Source of the DNA: Saccharothrix tamanrassetensis
GTDB taxonomy: Bacteria; Actinomycetota; Actinomycetes; Mycobacteriales; Pseudonocardiaceae
Length of the DNA: 64,000 nt
Assembly: GCF_014203665.1 (NCBI RefSeq)
Contig: NZ_JACHJN010000002.1
Coordinates: forward strand, 1-64,000
Direction: 5' to 3'
Positions within the stretch are counted from its first letter, which is position 1, and each line of letters begins with the position of its first letter. The position numbers and the translations under genes were made by a program. Below, piece by piece: positions 1 through 9,144 of this stretch. The notes beneath the pieces are model-generated. The model was given only the letters and a program-made list of their open reading frames with translations. It searched no databases and was not told where the DNA came from.

Positions 1-128
1 GGGCGCCCGGCCCGGGCCGGCCCCCCCCCCCCGGGCCCCCCCCCCCCCCGGGGGGGGGGGGGCCCCCGCCCCCCCCCCCCCCCCCCCCGGGGGGGGGGGG
101 GGGGGCGCGCGGGGCCCCCCCCCCCCCA
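1..128. other. Low-complexity G/C homopolymer edge, probable artefact
   Basis: The first ~128 bases consist only of G and C, mostly long runs of one base, and then switch abruptly to normal coding-like DNA. Nothing else in the window looks like this. Natural high-GC DNA does not normally show alternating C and G runs of this length, so I read it as a sequencing or assembly edge artefact. No gene is called here. Confidence 0.7.
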
Positions 129-154
129 CGACCCGTTGATCGAGCCCGGCCGAA

Positions 155-1162
155 CTACCCGTTGGCCATCTGCCGGTACAGATTGCCTTCACCGTCGTTC
201 GTGAAATACGGCGAACGCAGGTTCCCGAAGATGTCACCATTGCTGGTGACCCCGTTGACGTCGCCCCGTCCGGTGCCATCCGGCCGGTCGACGTAATTGA
301 TGAACCACGGCCCGCCGGACGAACCTTCACCCAGGCCGCACCCGATGGTGATCTGCCGCGGGAAGAAGACCGACGCCTGCTGCGAGTTGCCTTCGCAGGT
401 GAGCTGCGACTTCCCGTTCTCCCGGTCCTCGGGATATCCGAAGATGGTGCGGAACTGCTCGAACGGGCCGCCCACGGTGAGCCCGTTGCCGCCCACGACG
501 TCGACCAGCCGGCCCCGCTCGTTGCCGTTCAGCAACGCGATGCCGGTGTCGTACCCCCAGGAGGAGTCCTGCGCCCAGCCGTTCATCGTGCCCAGCGCGT
601 AGGCGGTGAACCGGCCGAAGGGCTCGTCGTCCTGGCGCTTCGCGGGCACGAAGGTCCACTCGCGCATCCAGTCGCCGCCGTCACCGGTGTGCACGCAGTG
701 CCCGGCCGTGAAGACCATGTTGCGGGCCGGGTTGTTGACCGCCGCCGCCGAGCAGGACCTCAGCTCGCCGGTGGGCAGCTTGTAGTAGACCTTGCCGACG
801 ACGTTCGTGCTGGTCAGCTCGGCGTGCACGTCGCCGCCGGGCTGTCCGGCCGCGGCCGGCGCCAGCCGTTGCGGCTGCTGTGCGGTGGCTTGCCGCCGGG
901 CCGGTTCGCGATTACCGGTGGTCAGCACGTCGGCCGGCACGGCCTGCGCCATCCGCTCGGCGGTCCAGAAGCCGGCCGGGTTCTCCTCGTCGCTGTACTG
1001 CGCGGCCCGGGTGACCACCGGCGCCGCCGGTGGATCGGCGCCCGGCGCCTGCTGCCCGCCGGCCGCGGCCTGTGCGTGGGCCGGCGCCCCGAGCAGTGCC
1101 GCGATCGCCACCGCGACGCCCACCCCGGCGAGCAATCTCCGAGATCTGTCGAACTTCCTCAC
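155..1162 (-). CDS. Secreted trypsin/V8-like serine protease
   Basis: Predicted secreted endopeptidase of the chymotrypsin/glutamyl-endopeptidase fold. The N-terminus is a Sec signal (basic VRKFDRSRR, then a hydrophobic run ending GAPAHAQA). A Pro/Ala/Gln-rich stretch follows, perhaps a propeptide or linker. The triad is visible (numbering from a GTG nine codons further upstream): His164 in VFTAGHC, Asp214 in YDTGIALL and Ser291 in GEGSSGGPW. I prefer the GTG at 1162 over 1189 because a G-rich GGGGGA precedes it and it gives a compact signal peptide; the longer form would be 344 residues. It is divergent from the YVTN propeller gene across a 600 bp gap. The substrate cannot be told from sequence. 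Confidence 0.85.
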   Translation of the reverse strand: MRKFDRSRRLLAGVGVAVAIAALLGAPAHAQAAAGGQQAPGADPPAAPVVTRAAQYSDEENPAGFWTAERMAQAVPADVLTTGNREPARRQATAQQPQRLAPAAAGQPGGDVHAELTSTNVVGKVYYKLPTGELRSCSAAAVNNPARNMVFTAGHCVHTGDGGDWMREWTFVPAKRQDDEPFGRFTAYALGTMNGWAQDSSWGYDTGIALLNGNERGRLVDVVGGNGLTVGGPFEQFRTIFGYPEDRENGKSQLTCEGNSQQASVFFPRQITIGCGLGEGSSGGPWFINYVDRPDGTGRGDVNGVTSNGDIFGNLRSPYFTNDGEGNLYRQMANG

Positions 1163-1780
1163 GAATCCCCCAAAAAATTCGCCCGACACAGTGCGAAGGG
1201 GGTGGTCGGAGTGAATGCACGAGCTGACCGGCGAACCCCCCGGTACGCCTGCGAAGCCCCCCTCGCACGTCCATTGTTCCAGAGGATTCGAAGACTCCCG
1301 TGGCCGGTTCCGGAATCACCTGAACGGCCTAATGTTAAGGAAGGTGTTCGAGCTACCTGATTACATGGAGTGGAAAAGCGCGGGATCGGCACGGTATAGC
1401 GGACGTCACCGAGCCCACCAGTATCGCGGGAGCGGGCCCCCACGACCTGCCCGCGGTCCACATGATCGCGCTCGTCCGCGCGGTCCGGGAGGGTGGGAGG
1501 TACCGCGTCACAACTACGGCGTGGTGGACTCCATGGCGGGATTACCGAGTCACCGAAAGGGCCGGTTTATCATGTGCGGAGGGTGAGGTCCGCGTCCTGA
1601 AACACTTTCGCGCGAAATTCACGCCCCCGACCAGGCAATAGGTCGCTGCTCACCCGGCGCCACCGATTAACCGGTCTTTAAAATTGGCACCGCACGGTGG
1701 CGACGTAGCCGCCGGAAGAGCCGCGCGGTCACCCCGAACCACGGGTGGAGCGACGAACTAGCTGGTCAAAGGTGTAGTCG
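1163..1780. other. Divergent intergenic region, no gene seen
   Basis: About 600 bp between the protease (minus) and the propeller gene (plus). It is less GC-rich than its surroundings, with AT-containing patches near 1331-1340 (TAATGTTAAG) and 1675-1686 (TCTTTAAAATTG) that could be promoter elements for the two divergent genes. Short open frames in it have no convincing ribosome site or recognisable product. I see no repeats or strong hairpins. Confidence 0.5.
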
Positions 1781-2803
1781 ATGACGATGTTCCCCGGTAG
1801 GCCACGATTTCGCCCGCTTTTCTCCCGCTGTGCTCACGCGCGTGCCGGTACCGTGCGAACAGGTGCCATCGCGGCCGTGGTGGCGATTCTCCTCTGGCCC
1901 GTTCACGCCTCGGCGGTCCCTTACCCGCCGCGCGTCCAAGTGTTCGTCGCCAACAGCGGCGCGAACTCGGTCTCGGTCTTCGACACGCGGATGGGTGAAG
2001 TGGTCGGCACCATTTCGGTCGGCCGCACGCCGGTGGGCGTGGGAGCGGCGCCGGGTGGTGACCGGGTGTACGTGACCAACGAGCAGTCCGACACCGTCTC
2101 GGTGATCGACGCGCGGTCCTACGCCGTGACGGCCACCGTGCCGGTCGGCCGGCACCCGTTCGGTGTCGCGGTGACCCCGACGCACGCGTACGTGACGAAC
2201 TTCGGCTCCGCCTCGGTCACCCTCGTCGACGTCGCCACGAACCAGCCGGTCGGCGAGATCCCGGTGGGCCGGTTCCCGCACACGCCGGTGGTGAGCCCGA
2301 ACGGCAGGTACGTCTACGTCACCAACAACGGCGCGCAGAGCGTGACGGTGATCGACACCGCCAGCCAGAAGCCCGTCGCCACCGTGCCGGTCGGCCTCTT
2401 CCCGGCCGGTGTCGCGGTCAGTCCGGACGGTGCACGGGTGTACGTGGCCAACACCGGTTCGGGGACGGTGACCGTGATCGACACCCGGAACCACAAACCG
2501 GTCGGCACCACCGAGGTCGGCCGTGCGCCGATGGGGGTGTCGGTGACGCCGCGCGGCCGGGTGTTCGTGGCCAACGCGGGCGCGGACACCGTCTCGGTGC
2601 TGGACCGGGCCGGTGCCCCGCTCGGTCCGGCGGTCCCCGTGCCGGCACAGCCCGAGGGTTCCGCCGCCGCCCCGGACAACAGCTTCGTCTACGTCACCAA
2701 CACCGGGGCCGACTCGATGTCCATCCTGGACGCTTCGACCGCTAAGCCGGTCGCGACCGTGCCCGTCGGGGCGCAGCCGGAAGGCCTCGCCGTCACCTCC
2801 TGA
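1781..2803 (+). CDS. Secreted YVTN-type beta-propeller protein
   Basis: 340 residues: an N-terminal signal or anchor (about residues 25-45, ending in HASAV) and then seven repeats of about 42 residues. Each repeat carries a [VA][YF]V[AT]N...[SV][VT] motif such as VFVANSGANSVSVFD, VYVTNEQSDTVSVID and VYVANTGSGTVTVID. Seven copies match a closed seven-bladed propeller of the YVTN/surface-layer type. Such proteins are extracellular, and their function is usually unknown (binding or surface-associated). The ATG at 1781 has an AAGGTG site about 7 bp upstream. The neighbouring two-component genes are convergent to it. Confidence 0.85.
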   Translation: MTMFPGRPRFRPLFSRCAHARAGTVRTGAIAAVVAILLWPVHASAVPYPPRVQVFVANSGANSVSVFDTRMGEVVGTISVGRTPVGVGAAPGGDRVYVTNEQSDTVSVIDARSYAVTATVPVGRHPFGVAVTPTHAYVTNFGSASVTLVDVATNQPVGEIPVGRFPHTPVVSPNGRYVYVTNNGAQSVTVIDTASQKPVATVPVGLFPAGVAVSPDGARVYVANTGSGTVTVIDTRNHKPVGTTEVGRAPMGVSVTPRGRVFVANAGADTVSVLDRAGAPLGPAVPVPAQPEGSAAAPDNSFVYVTNTGADSMSILDASTAKPVATVPVGAQPEGLAVTS

Positions 2804-2834
2804 CCCGCGCGCCGGGTGAGGCGACCGCGTGGGA

Positions 2835-3491
2835 CTAGACGTCGCCGGGCCGGACCAGTCCGGTCTCGTAGGCCAGCACCACGGCCTGCACCCGGTCGCG
2901 CAGCTCCAGCTTCGCCAGGATCCGCCCGACGTGCGTCTTCACCGTCGCCTCGGACAGGAACAGCTTCCGCGCGATCTCGGTGTTCGACATGCCCTTGGCG
3001 ATCAGCACCAGCACTTCGCGCTCGCGCTCGGTCAACGCCTCCAGCACGGCGGCGTCCCGCAGCTCCCCGCCGCTCTCCCCGAGGAACCGGCTCAACAGCC
3101 GCTTGGTCACCGAGGGCGACACCACGGCGTCCCCGGACGCGACCGCCCGCAGCGCCGACACCAGGTCACCCGGCGGGGTGTCCTTGAGCAGGAACCCGGA
3201 AGCCCCGTTGCGCAACGCCGAAAGCGCGTACTCGTCCATGTCGAACGTGGTCATCACCAGCACCTTCGCCGTGCCGGCCTCGGCTATCCGCTTGGTCGCC
3301 TCCACCCCGTCCAGCACCGGCATCCGCACGTCCATCAACACCACGTCCGGCCGCAGCGAAGCCGCCATGTGCACGGCGTCGAGCCCGTCGCCGGCCTCGC
3401 CCACCACGTCGATGTCCTCTTGGGCGCCGAGCACCATCCGGAAGCCCATCCGCATGAGCTCCTGATCGTCCACCAGCAGTACTCGGATCAC
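2835..3491 (-). CDS. NarL/LuxR-family response regulator
   Basis: 218-residue response regulator. The receiver domain has acidic residues in LLVDDQ, the phosphoacceptor Asp54 in VVLMDVRMP and the conserved Lys in GFLLKD. A C-terminal LuxR/GerE helix-turn-helix follows (LTEREREVLVLIAKGMSNTEIARKLFLSEATVKTHVGRI, positions about 148-185). It lies 9 bp downstream of the histidine kinase on the same strand, so the two form a typical actinobacterial operon. It would bind DNA once phosphorylated by that kinase. The signal and targets are unknown. Confidence 0.95.
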   Translation of the reverse strand: MIRVLLVDDQELMRMGFRMVLGAQEDIDVVGEAGDGLDAVHMAASLRPDVVLMDVRMPVLDGVEATKRIAEAGTAKVLVMTTFDMDEYALSALRNGASGFLLKDTPPGDLVSALRAVASGDAVVSPSVTKRLLSRFLGESGGELRDAAVLEALTEREREVLVLIAKGMSNTEIARKLFLSEATVKTHVGRILAKLELRDRVQAVVLAYETGLVRPGDV

Positions 3492-3500
3492 GTTCCCACC

Positions 3501-4685
3501 CTATGACGGCACCAGCGGGAGCACGGCCCGAACGCGCCAGCCACCGCCGGGGTTCGGTCCGGCTTCCAGCGTGCCGCCCAGCACGCCGGCCCGTTCGCGC
3601 ATCCCGATCAACCCGTTCCCCCCGGACACCGCGACCAGGTCGTGCGGCGTGCCGAAACCGTCGTCGGCCACTTCCAGCTCGACGTGCTCGCCGACGTGGG
3701 ACACCCGCACCACGGCCGACGCGCCCGTCCCGGCGTGCTTCAGCGTGTTGGTCAACGCCTCCTGCACGATCCGGTAGATCCCCAGCCCCAGCCCGGCGGG
3801 CAGCGCCCGGAGGTCCCCCGAGGTCTCCAGCCGCACCGGCAGCCCGGCCGTCCGCAGGTTCTCGGTCAGCTCCGCCAGATCGGCCGCCCCCGGCTGCGGG
3901 GCCCACTGCGTGCCCGACTGGTCCTCCGACCGCAGCACGCCCAGCAGCCGCCGCAGTTCGGTCAACGCCTGCCGCCCGGTGTCGGCGATGGTCCGCATCG
4001 CGGCCTCGGCCATGTCCGGGTTCGACTTGATCGCGTACCCCGCGCCGTCGGCCTGCACCACCATCACCGACACCGCGTGCGCCACCACGTCGTGCAGCTC
4101 CCGCGCGATCCGGGACCGCTCCTCGCCGACCGCGATCCGCGCCTGCCGGCCCCGTTCGGTCTCCAGCAGCTTGAGCCGCTGCTCCAGCTCCCATTGGTAG
4201 GCCCGGCGGGCGCCGACGAACTCGCCCAGCGCCCAGCTGAACCCGAAGATCACCGCGATGACGAAGACGAAGAAGACCGCGTCGGTGCCGGCCCCGATCC
4301 GCCACACCGCCCAGACGAACGTGCCGAGCGCCAGCCAGATCGCGTAGACCAGCGCGGGACGCCGCCCCTCGAACGCGACCATCGTGTACAGCGCGACGGC
4401 CAGCGCGAAGTCCGCCGGCCGGATCGGGTAGCCGCCGTCCACGCCCCCGTGGGTGAACAGCTGGATGACGCCGCCGGCCAGGATGGTGTAGCTGCTGGCC
4501 TTCGGGTACTTCCGCCGGAACACCACCGGTACCACGAGCAGCAGGCCGACGAAGACCAGCGCCGAGACCGATACCAGGCCGCCGGCGGCGACCATCGCGC
4601 CCAGGTCGAAGATCGCGAGCGTCCCGGCGATCAGGGAGTCCCCGAACACCGGGTGGGCTCGCATCCACAGGCTCAGCCGCCGCAC
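3501..4685 (-). CDS. Sensor histidine kinase (HisKA_3 type)
   Basis: 394-residue membrane sensor kinase. Five or six hydrophobic segments fill the first ~155 residues. A coiled region and the HisKA_3 dimerisation helix follow, with phosphoacceptor His198 in ELHDVVAHAVSVM. The HATPase domain has the N box (IVQEALTNTLKHA) and the G box (DDGFGTPHD, GNGLIGMRERA). It starts at a GTG and is followed 9 bp later by its response regulator. The sensing region is mostly membrane-embedded with no extracellular domain, so it may sense the membrane state, as in LiaS/DesK-like kinases; that is inference. Confidence 0.93.
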   Translation of the reverse strand: MRRLSLWMRAHPVFGDSLIAGTLAIFDLGAMVAAGGLVSVSALVFVGLLLVVPVVFRRKYPKASSYTILAGGVIQLFTHGGVDGGYPIRPADFALAVALYTMVAFEGRRPALVYAIWLALGTFVWAVWRIGAGTDAVFFVFVIAVIFGFSWALGEFVGARRAYQWELEQRLKLLETERGRQARIAVGEERSRIARELHDVVAHAVSVMVVQADGAGYAIKSNPDMAEAAMRTIADTGRQALTELRRLLGVLRSEDQSGTQWAPQPGAADLAELTENLRTAGLPVRLETSGDLRALPAGLGLGIYRIVQEALTNTLKHAGTGASAVVRVSHVGEHVELEVADDGFGTPHDLVAVSGGNGLIGMRERAGVLGGTLEAGPNPGGGWRVRAVLPLVPS

Positions 4686-4767
4686 GTGACCAGGTTAGGT
4701 ATCGGCCCGTCCGGCGCGCGTCGCGCCACGGTCTGACCTCGGTCTAGTCCTCCAGGCGGATGGCCGC

Positions 4768-5226
4768 TCAGCGGGTCGTCTTGATCTGCGGCGGTGTCGT
4801 CTGCGACGGCTGCACCGGCTCGATGCGCGGCGACTGCGACGGCACCTGGTGCTCCCGCTCGAACTGCCGGTGGTCCTCGGCCATCTCGTCGGCGAGCTGC
4901 TGCTGGAGCTGACGGTCCCGGATGCGGCCGAGGATCATCATCGTCACTCCGTGCACCAAGGCCAGCAGCAGCAACACGATGCCGAGCTTGACGACCACGT
5001 TCTTGACCGGGTCACCGGTGTCGACGCGGACGATCGACACGATCGCCAGCAGTCCCAGCACCACCAGGTGGAACAGGACGGTGGCGAGTGCGGTCATGGA
5101 CCTGGCCGCCTCCGGATCCCCGTACGCCCGGTTCATGTAGGCCCGTCCGCTGCGGTAGATCAACTGGCCGTCGATCAACACCAGTACCACGCCGAGCAGC
5201 AGGAAAACGGCATAACCCTGTTCCAT
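4768..5226 (-). CDS. Small three-helix membrane protein, unknown function
   Basis: 152 residues with three predicted membrane helices (about 6-24, 45-65 and 77-98). A polar, charged, Gln/Pro/Thr-rich cytoplasmic tail follows (QLQQQLADEMAEDHRQFEREHQ, then proline-rich). The ATG at 5226 has a clear GGAGGT site 6 bp upstream. I do not recognise the family. It is upstream of the two-component kinase on the same strand but separated by 82 bp, so co-transcription is uncertain. It is divergent from the dynamin operon. Confidence 0.7.
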   Translation of the reverse strand: MEQGYAVFLLLGVVLVLIDGQLIYRSGRAYMNRAYGDPEAARSMTALATVLFHLVVLGLLAIVSIVRVDTGDPVKNVVVKLGIVLLLLALVHGVTMMILGRIRDRQLQQQLADEMAEDHRQFEREHQVPSQSPRIEPVQPSQTTPPQIKTTR

Positions 5227-5311
5227 GACGTGACCTCCCTCTCGCCGCGCGGAATACCCCCCGGGGGCCGTTCACAAACGCCCGTCGTGCCCGCGTGGCA
5301 CGATCTGCGTC

Positions 5312-6829
5312 GTGACCGCCCAGGCCCAGCAGCTCGCCGGCCCGCTTTCGGCCGCGGTGGCGAACCTGTGCGTCGGGCTTCGGCAGCAGGTGTCGCCGAA
5401 CACCGCCGCCGGCTTCCGGGAGGTGCTGCGCCGGCTGTCCGCGCCGCTCCAGGTGGCCGTCGCGGGCCGGATCAAGTCGGGCAAGTCCACCCTGGTGAAC
5501 GCGCTGATCGGGCGCCGGGTGGCGCCGACCGACGTGGGCGAGTGCACCCGCCTGGTGACCAGGTTCCAGTACGGCACGGTGGACCGCATCGAGGTCGTGT
5601 TCACCGACGGCCGCAAGCAGGTCCTGCCGTTCGACGCCAACGGCAGCATCCCGGCGGACCTCGGGGTGGACGTCGAGGAGGTCTCGCACATCGAGGCCTA
5701 CCTGACCAACGCCGTGCTGCGGGACCTGACCGTGATCGACACGCCCGGCCTGGGTTCGCTGGACGCCGCGTCGGTCGCCCGCACCGAAGCGCTGCTCGGC
5801 AACGAGCTGGACCCGGTGTCCCGCAACGCGGTCGCCGGCGCGGAGGCCGTCCTCTACGTCGTGACGCAGGGCGTGCGCGGCGACGACCAGCAGGCGCTGG
5901 CCGCGTTCACCGCCGCCACCGCGAGCCGCGAGGCCGGTCCGGTGAACGCCATCGCGGTGCTCAACAAGGCCGACACGATCGCCGCCGAGACCGTCGAAGG
6001 CGCCGACGGCGACACCTGGCAGGCGGCGGTGCTGCTCGCCGAGCGCCAGGCGCACACCCTCAAGCCGCGGGTCGCCGACGTCATCCCGGTGATCGGCCTG
6101 GTCGCCGAGTCCGTCGAGACCGGCGGCTTCACCTCGGCCGACGCGGACGCCCTGCGCAAGCTCGCCGAACTGGACGAGGGCACCCGCGAGACGATGCTGA
6201 TCTCGGCGGACCTGTTCGTGGGCTGGGACTGCGACGTCCCGGTGGGCGTGCGCACCCGCCTGCTGGAGAAGCTCGACCTGTACGGGATCCGCTGCGCGCT
6301 GGCGGCGGTGGACGCCGAACCGGCGATCACGGCGGGCGCGCTGCGGCGCAAGCTGCTCGACTCGTCCGGCCTCGACGGCGTGCGCGGCAAGCTGAACGCC
6401 GTGTTCCGGTCCCGCGCGGACGGCATCAAGGCCGCCGCCGCACTCGCTTCCGTCACCGCGCTGGCCGCCGCCTCCGGTGACCCGAACGAGCGCCAGCGCG
6501 TGCACGACGCCATCGAGGTCCTGCTGGCCAAGCCGGAGGCGCACCAGCTCCGGCTGCTGGAGGCGCTGACCCTGGTGGCCTCCGGCGCGGTGGCGATGCC
6601 CGCGGACCTGGCCGAGGAGGTGCTGCGGTTCGGCACGTCGCCCGACGTGTCCGAGCAGCTGGGCCTGCGCGGCCGGCCCCCGCACGAGCTCGTCGCCTAC
6701 GCGCTGGAACGCGCGGGCTGGTGGCGTTCCTTCGCGTCGTTCGGCGCCACACCCGCGCAGAGCCGCGTGGCGCACGTGGTGCACCGGGCGTACTTCCTGA
6801 TCTGGCAACAACTGCGGGGGCGGCGATGA
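5312..6829 (+). CDS. Dynamin-like GTPase (first of pair)
   Basis: 505-residue bacterial dynamin-family GTPase. The G1 P-loop is AGRIKSGKST (51-60), with a G2 Thr in GECTRL, G3 VIDTPGLGSLD and G4 VLNKADT. The C-terminal half is helical and Ala/Leu-rich. Bacterial dynamin-like proteins work on membranes as GTP-dependent assemblies, often as adjacent pairs such as mycobacterial IniA/IniC. It starts at a GTG. Its TGA overlaps the ATG of the next gene (ATGA), so translation is coupled to the GrpE-like gene and the second GTPase. Confidence 0.92.
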   Translation: MTAQAQQLAGPLSAAVANLCVGLRQQVSPNTAAGFREVLRRLSAPLQVAVAGRIKSGKSTLVNALIGRRVAPTDVGECTRLVTRFQYGTVDRIEVVFTDGRKQVLPFDANGSIPADLGVDVEEVSHIEAYLTNAVLRDLTVIDTPGLGSLDAASVARTEALLGNELDPVSRNAVAGAEAVLYVVTQGVRGDDQQALAAFTAATASREAGPVNAIAVLNKADTIAAETVEGADGDTWQAAVLLAERQAHTLKPRVADVIPVIGLVAESVETGGFTSADADALRKLAELDEGTRETMLISADLFVGWDCDVPVGVRTRLLEKLDLYGIRCALAAVDAEPAITAGALRRKLLDSSGLDGVRGKLNAVFRSRADGIKAAAALASVTALAAASGDPNERQRVHDAIEVLLAKPEAHQLRLLEALTLVASGAVAMPADLAEEVLRFGTSPDVSEQLGLRGRPPHELVAYALERAGWWRSFASFGATPAQSRVAHVVHRAYFLIWQQLRGRR

Positions 6830-7191
6830 CAGGCGGAACGGAATACCCGGCGGACGCGTCGGACCCCGACGTGGAGACCATCGCCGGCGAGCTGCTGGAC
6901 CAGGCGCTGGCGGAGCGGCGCGCCCTGGTGCAGCTCTGCCTGTACGCGTTGGACCGCGCCCGGAGTTCCGGCGTGGTCGAGCGGCTCGAAGAGGGCCTGG
7001 CCGGGATCGGCGTCACCGCCTGGCGGCCGGACGGCGAGCGGTTCGACCCGTCCGTGCACGAGGCGGGCGGCACGGTGCCGACCGACGACACGTCGCTGGA
7101 CGGCGTCGTCGCGGAGACCGAGGTGGTCGGGTTCCTGGACCGGGGGCGGACGCTGCGCGCGCCGATCGTGACCGTGTACACGACGCGATGA
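6826..7191 (+). CDS. GrpE-like small protein between two dynamin GTPases
   Basis: 121 residues from the ATG at 6826, which overlaps the upstream stop by 4 bp. Its own stop overlaps the next ATG at 7188. The C-terminal half matches the GrpE nucleotide-exchange beta-domain: GERFDPSVHEA, then a TVAETEVVGFLDRGRTLR-like pattern ending in APIVTVYT (GrpE has FDP..HEA ... GY....LRPA.V.V). The N-terminal half is short and helical (ETIAGELLDQALAERRALVQL). GrpE normally releases ADP from DnaK; no Hsp70 gene is visible here. I infer an adaptor or exchange role tied to the GTPases. A longer in-frame extension to 6721 lies inside the upstream gene and is rejected. Confidence 0.7.
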   Translation: MTGGTEYPADASDPDVETIAGELLDQALAERRALVQLCLYALDRARSSGVVERLEEGLAGIGVTAWRPDGERFDPSVHEAGGTVPTDDTSLDGVVAETEVVGFLDRGRTLRAPIVTVYTTR

Positions 7192-9005
7192 GCACACTTC
7201 CGCAGACCGTCCGGCAGACCCGGGAACGGCTGACCACCCTCGTCCGCGGTATCGACCCGCAGGCGGCGTCGTTCGTGGAGACGCGGCGCGGCGGCCCGGC
7301 GTCGGTGGTCGTGGTGGGCGAGACGAACCGGGGCAAGAGTTCCCTGGTCAACGCCCTGCTCGCGACGCCGGGGCTGTCGCCGGTCGACGCCGAGGTCGCC
7401 ACGGCGACCTACCTGGTGTTCCGCCACGGCGCGGACTGGTCCGCCCGCGCCTGCTACGCGGGCTCGATGTCGCCCGTCCCGTTCGACCGCTCGGAGCTGG
7501 TCAACTGGGTCTCGGCCGCGCACGAGCTGCCGGAGGGGATGCTGCCGCCCCGCTACGTGGAGGTCGACGCGCCGATCCCGCTGCTGGAGCGCTTGTCCGT
7601 GGTGGACACACCCGGCGTGGGTGGTCTGGAGTCGGTGCACGGCGAACTCGCGGCCGAAGCGGCGGCCTCCGCCACGGCACTGCTGTTCGTGGTGGACGCG
7701 TCCGCGCCGTTCACCCGTGGCGAGCTGGAATTCCTTGCCACGGTGGGAGAACGCGTCGAGACGGTGGTCTTCGCGCTGACCAAGGTCGACCAGTACCGGG
7801 GCTGGCGCACGGTCCTCGAAGCCGACCAGGCCCTGCTGGCCGAACACGCCCCGAGGTTCGCCGGCGCGACCTTCCACCCGGTGTCGTCCCGGATGTTCGA
7901 GCTGGCCGGGAAAGCCCCGAACCCGGACGCCGCCGCCATGATCCGCGAGCGGTCCGGCATCGGTGAGCTGCAAGCGGCGCTGCAGGAACTCGTGGTGGGC
8001 CGGGCGGCGATGCTCGGCGAGGCGAACACGCTGCGGGCCTTGGCGACCGTGCTGGACGAGCTGATCGCACGCGGCGAGTCGGACAAGCGGGCGCTGTCGT
8101 CCGGCGAGGAGGAGGCCGAGACGCTGCGCGAGCGGCGCGACGAGCTGAACGCCCAGCGCCGTTCGTCCACCCGCAGTTGGCAGGTGCGGCTGCGCGGCGA
8201 GGTGCAGCGGGCGCGGGTGGAGGGCGGCCACGAGGTCAGCCGGCAGATGCGGGACGTCCAGGCGTGGTTCCGCACGGCGATCGACGCGGCCACCCGTGAG
8301 CAGCTGGCGACGTTGCCGCAGCAGGTGGACGCGGCGTTGCAGATGGTGTCCGGTCGGATCAGCGGCGGATTGGGTGTCCGGCTGTCCCGGGTCGCCGATG
8401 CGGCGTTGGCCGACCTGTTCTCCGCGGAGGAACTGGCGGTCATCCGCGGTCAGTTCGCCCGCGGCGTGACGCCGCCGATCGTGCTGCGCCCGCCGGAGAA
8501 GCGCGCGCCCACGGCCGAGGACAAGCTGCTGGTGTTCATGGGCGTCTCGGGCGGTCTGGGCGCGGGGCGGCTGGCGGCGATGCCGTTGGCGGGGCTGGGT
8601 GTGGCGGCCCTGAACCCGATCGTGCTGCCGGTGACGATCGTGCTGGGTCTGGGCGCGGGCTGGTGGATGGCGCGGACCAGGAAGCACTCGGCGGACAAGC
8701 AGCACCTCAAGCAGTGGCTGTCGGACGCCATCGCCGACGCGCGGTCCACTGTGGACCAGTTGGTGGCGGAACAGCTGATCGAGGCCGAGCAGCAGTTGTC
8801 GCTGGCGTTGGACGACGCGCTGGGCAAGCGCGTGGACGCCATCGAGGCGGAGCTGCGCGAGGTCGACAAGGCGCTGCGGATGGAAGCCGGCGAGCGCTCG
8901 AAGGCGTTGGGCGCGGTCACCCGGCAGCTGGCGGAGCTGAGAGCGGGGCGGGCCAAGGTCGACGAGCTGCTGTCCAGGATCAGGGCGCTGCGCGACCGGG
9001 TCTGA
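7188..9005 (+). CDS. Dynamin-like GTPase (second of pair)
   Basis: 605-residue dynamin-family GTPase. G1 is VGETNRGKSS (43-52), G3 VVDTPGVGGLE and G4 ALTKVDQ. A long helical region follows, with coiled-coil-like EEEAETLRERRDELNAQRR near residue 305. A hydrophobic hairpin (about 440-490, VFMGVSGGLGAGRLAAMPLAG ... IVLGLGAGWWM) looks like a membrane paddle or transmembrane hairpin, and a further long helical tail closes the protein. It is translationally coupled to the GrpE-like gene. The pair probably forms a hetero-oligomer at the membrane; that is inferred from IniA/IniC-like pairs. Confidence 0.92.
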   Translation: MSTLPQTVRQTRERLTTLVRGIDPQAASFVETRRGGPASVVVVGETNRGKSSLVNALLATPGLSPVDAEVATATYLVFRHGADWSARACYAGSMSPVPFDRSELVNWVSAAHELPEGMLPPRYVEVDAPIPLLERLSVVDTPGVGGLESVHGELAAEAAASATALLFVVDASAPFTRGELEFLATVGERVETVVFALTKVDQYRGWRTVLEADQALLAEHAPRFAGATFHPVSSRMFELAGKAPNPDAAAMIRERSGIGELQAALQELVVGRAAMLGEANTLRALATVLDELIARGESDKRALSSGEEEAETLRERRDELNAQRRSSTRSWQVRLRGEVQRARVEGGHEVSRQMRDVQAWFRTAIDAATREQLATLPQQVDAALQMVSGRISGGLGVRLSRVADAALADLFSAEELAVIRGQFARGVTPPIVLRPPEKRAPTAEDKLLVFMGVSGGLGAGRLAAMPLAGLGVAALNPIVLPVTIVLGLGAGWWMARTRKHSADKQHLKQWLSDAIADARSTVDQLVAEQLIEAEQQLSLALDDALGKRVDAIEAELREVDKALRMEAGERSKALGAVTRQLAELRAGRAKVDELLSRIRALRDRV

Positions 9006-9030
9006 CCGGGTCGGAGCGGAGCCGCCGGAT

Positions 9031-9054
9031 CTCGAACGATTAAGCGTGTTCGAG
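9031..9054. promoter_or_regulatory. Inverted repeat after the dynamin operon
   Basis: CTCGAAC (9031-9037) and its exact complement GTTCGAG (9048-9054) are separated by 10 bp of AT-richer sequence. It sits 25 bp after the dynamin stop and 90 bp before the next GTG. It could be an operator for the next gene or a weak terminator; there is no T run after it. Confidence 0.4.
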
Positions 9055-9144
9055 TCCTGACAAAGGGTGACGTGGGTTCCGCAGCGGAACCGAATCGGCA
9101 TAACGTGAGTCGTAGCGGTACAGAGCGCAGGAGGGTGGGATCCG

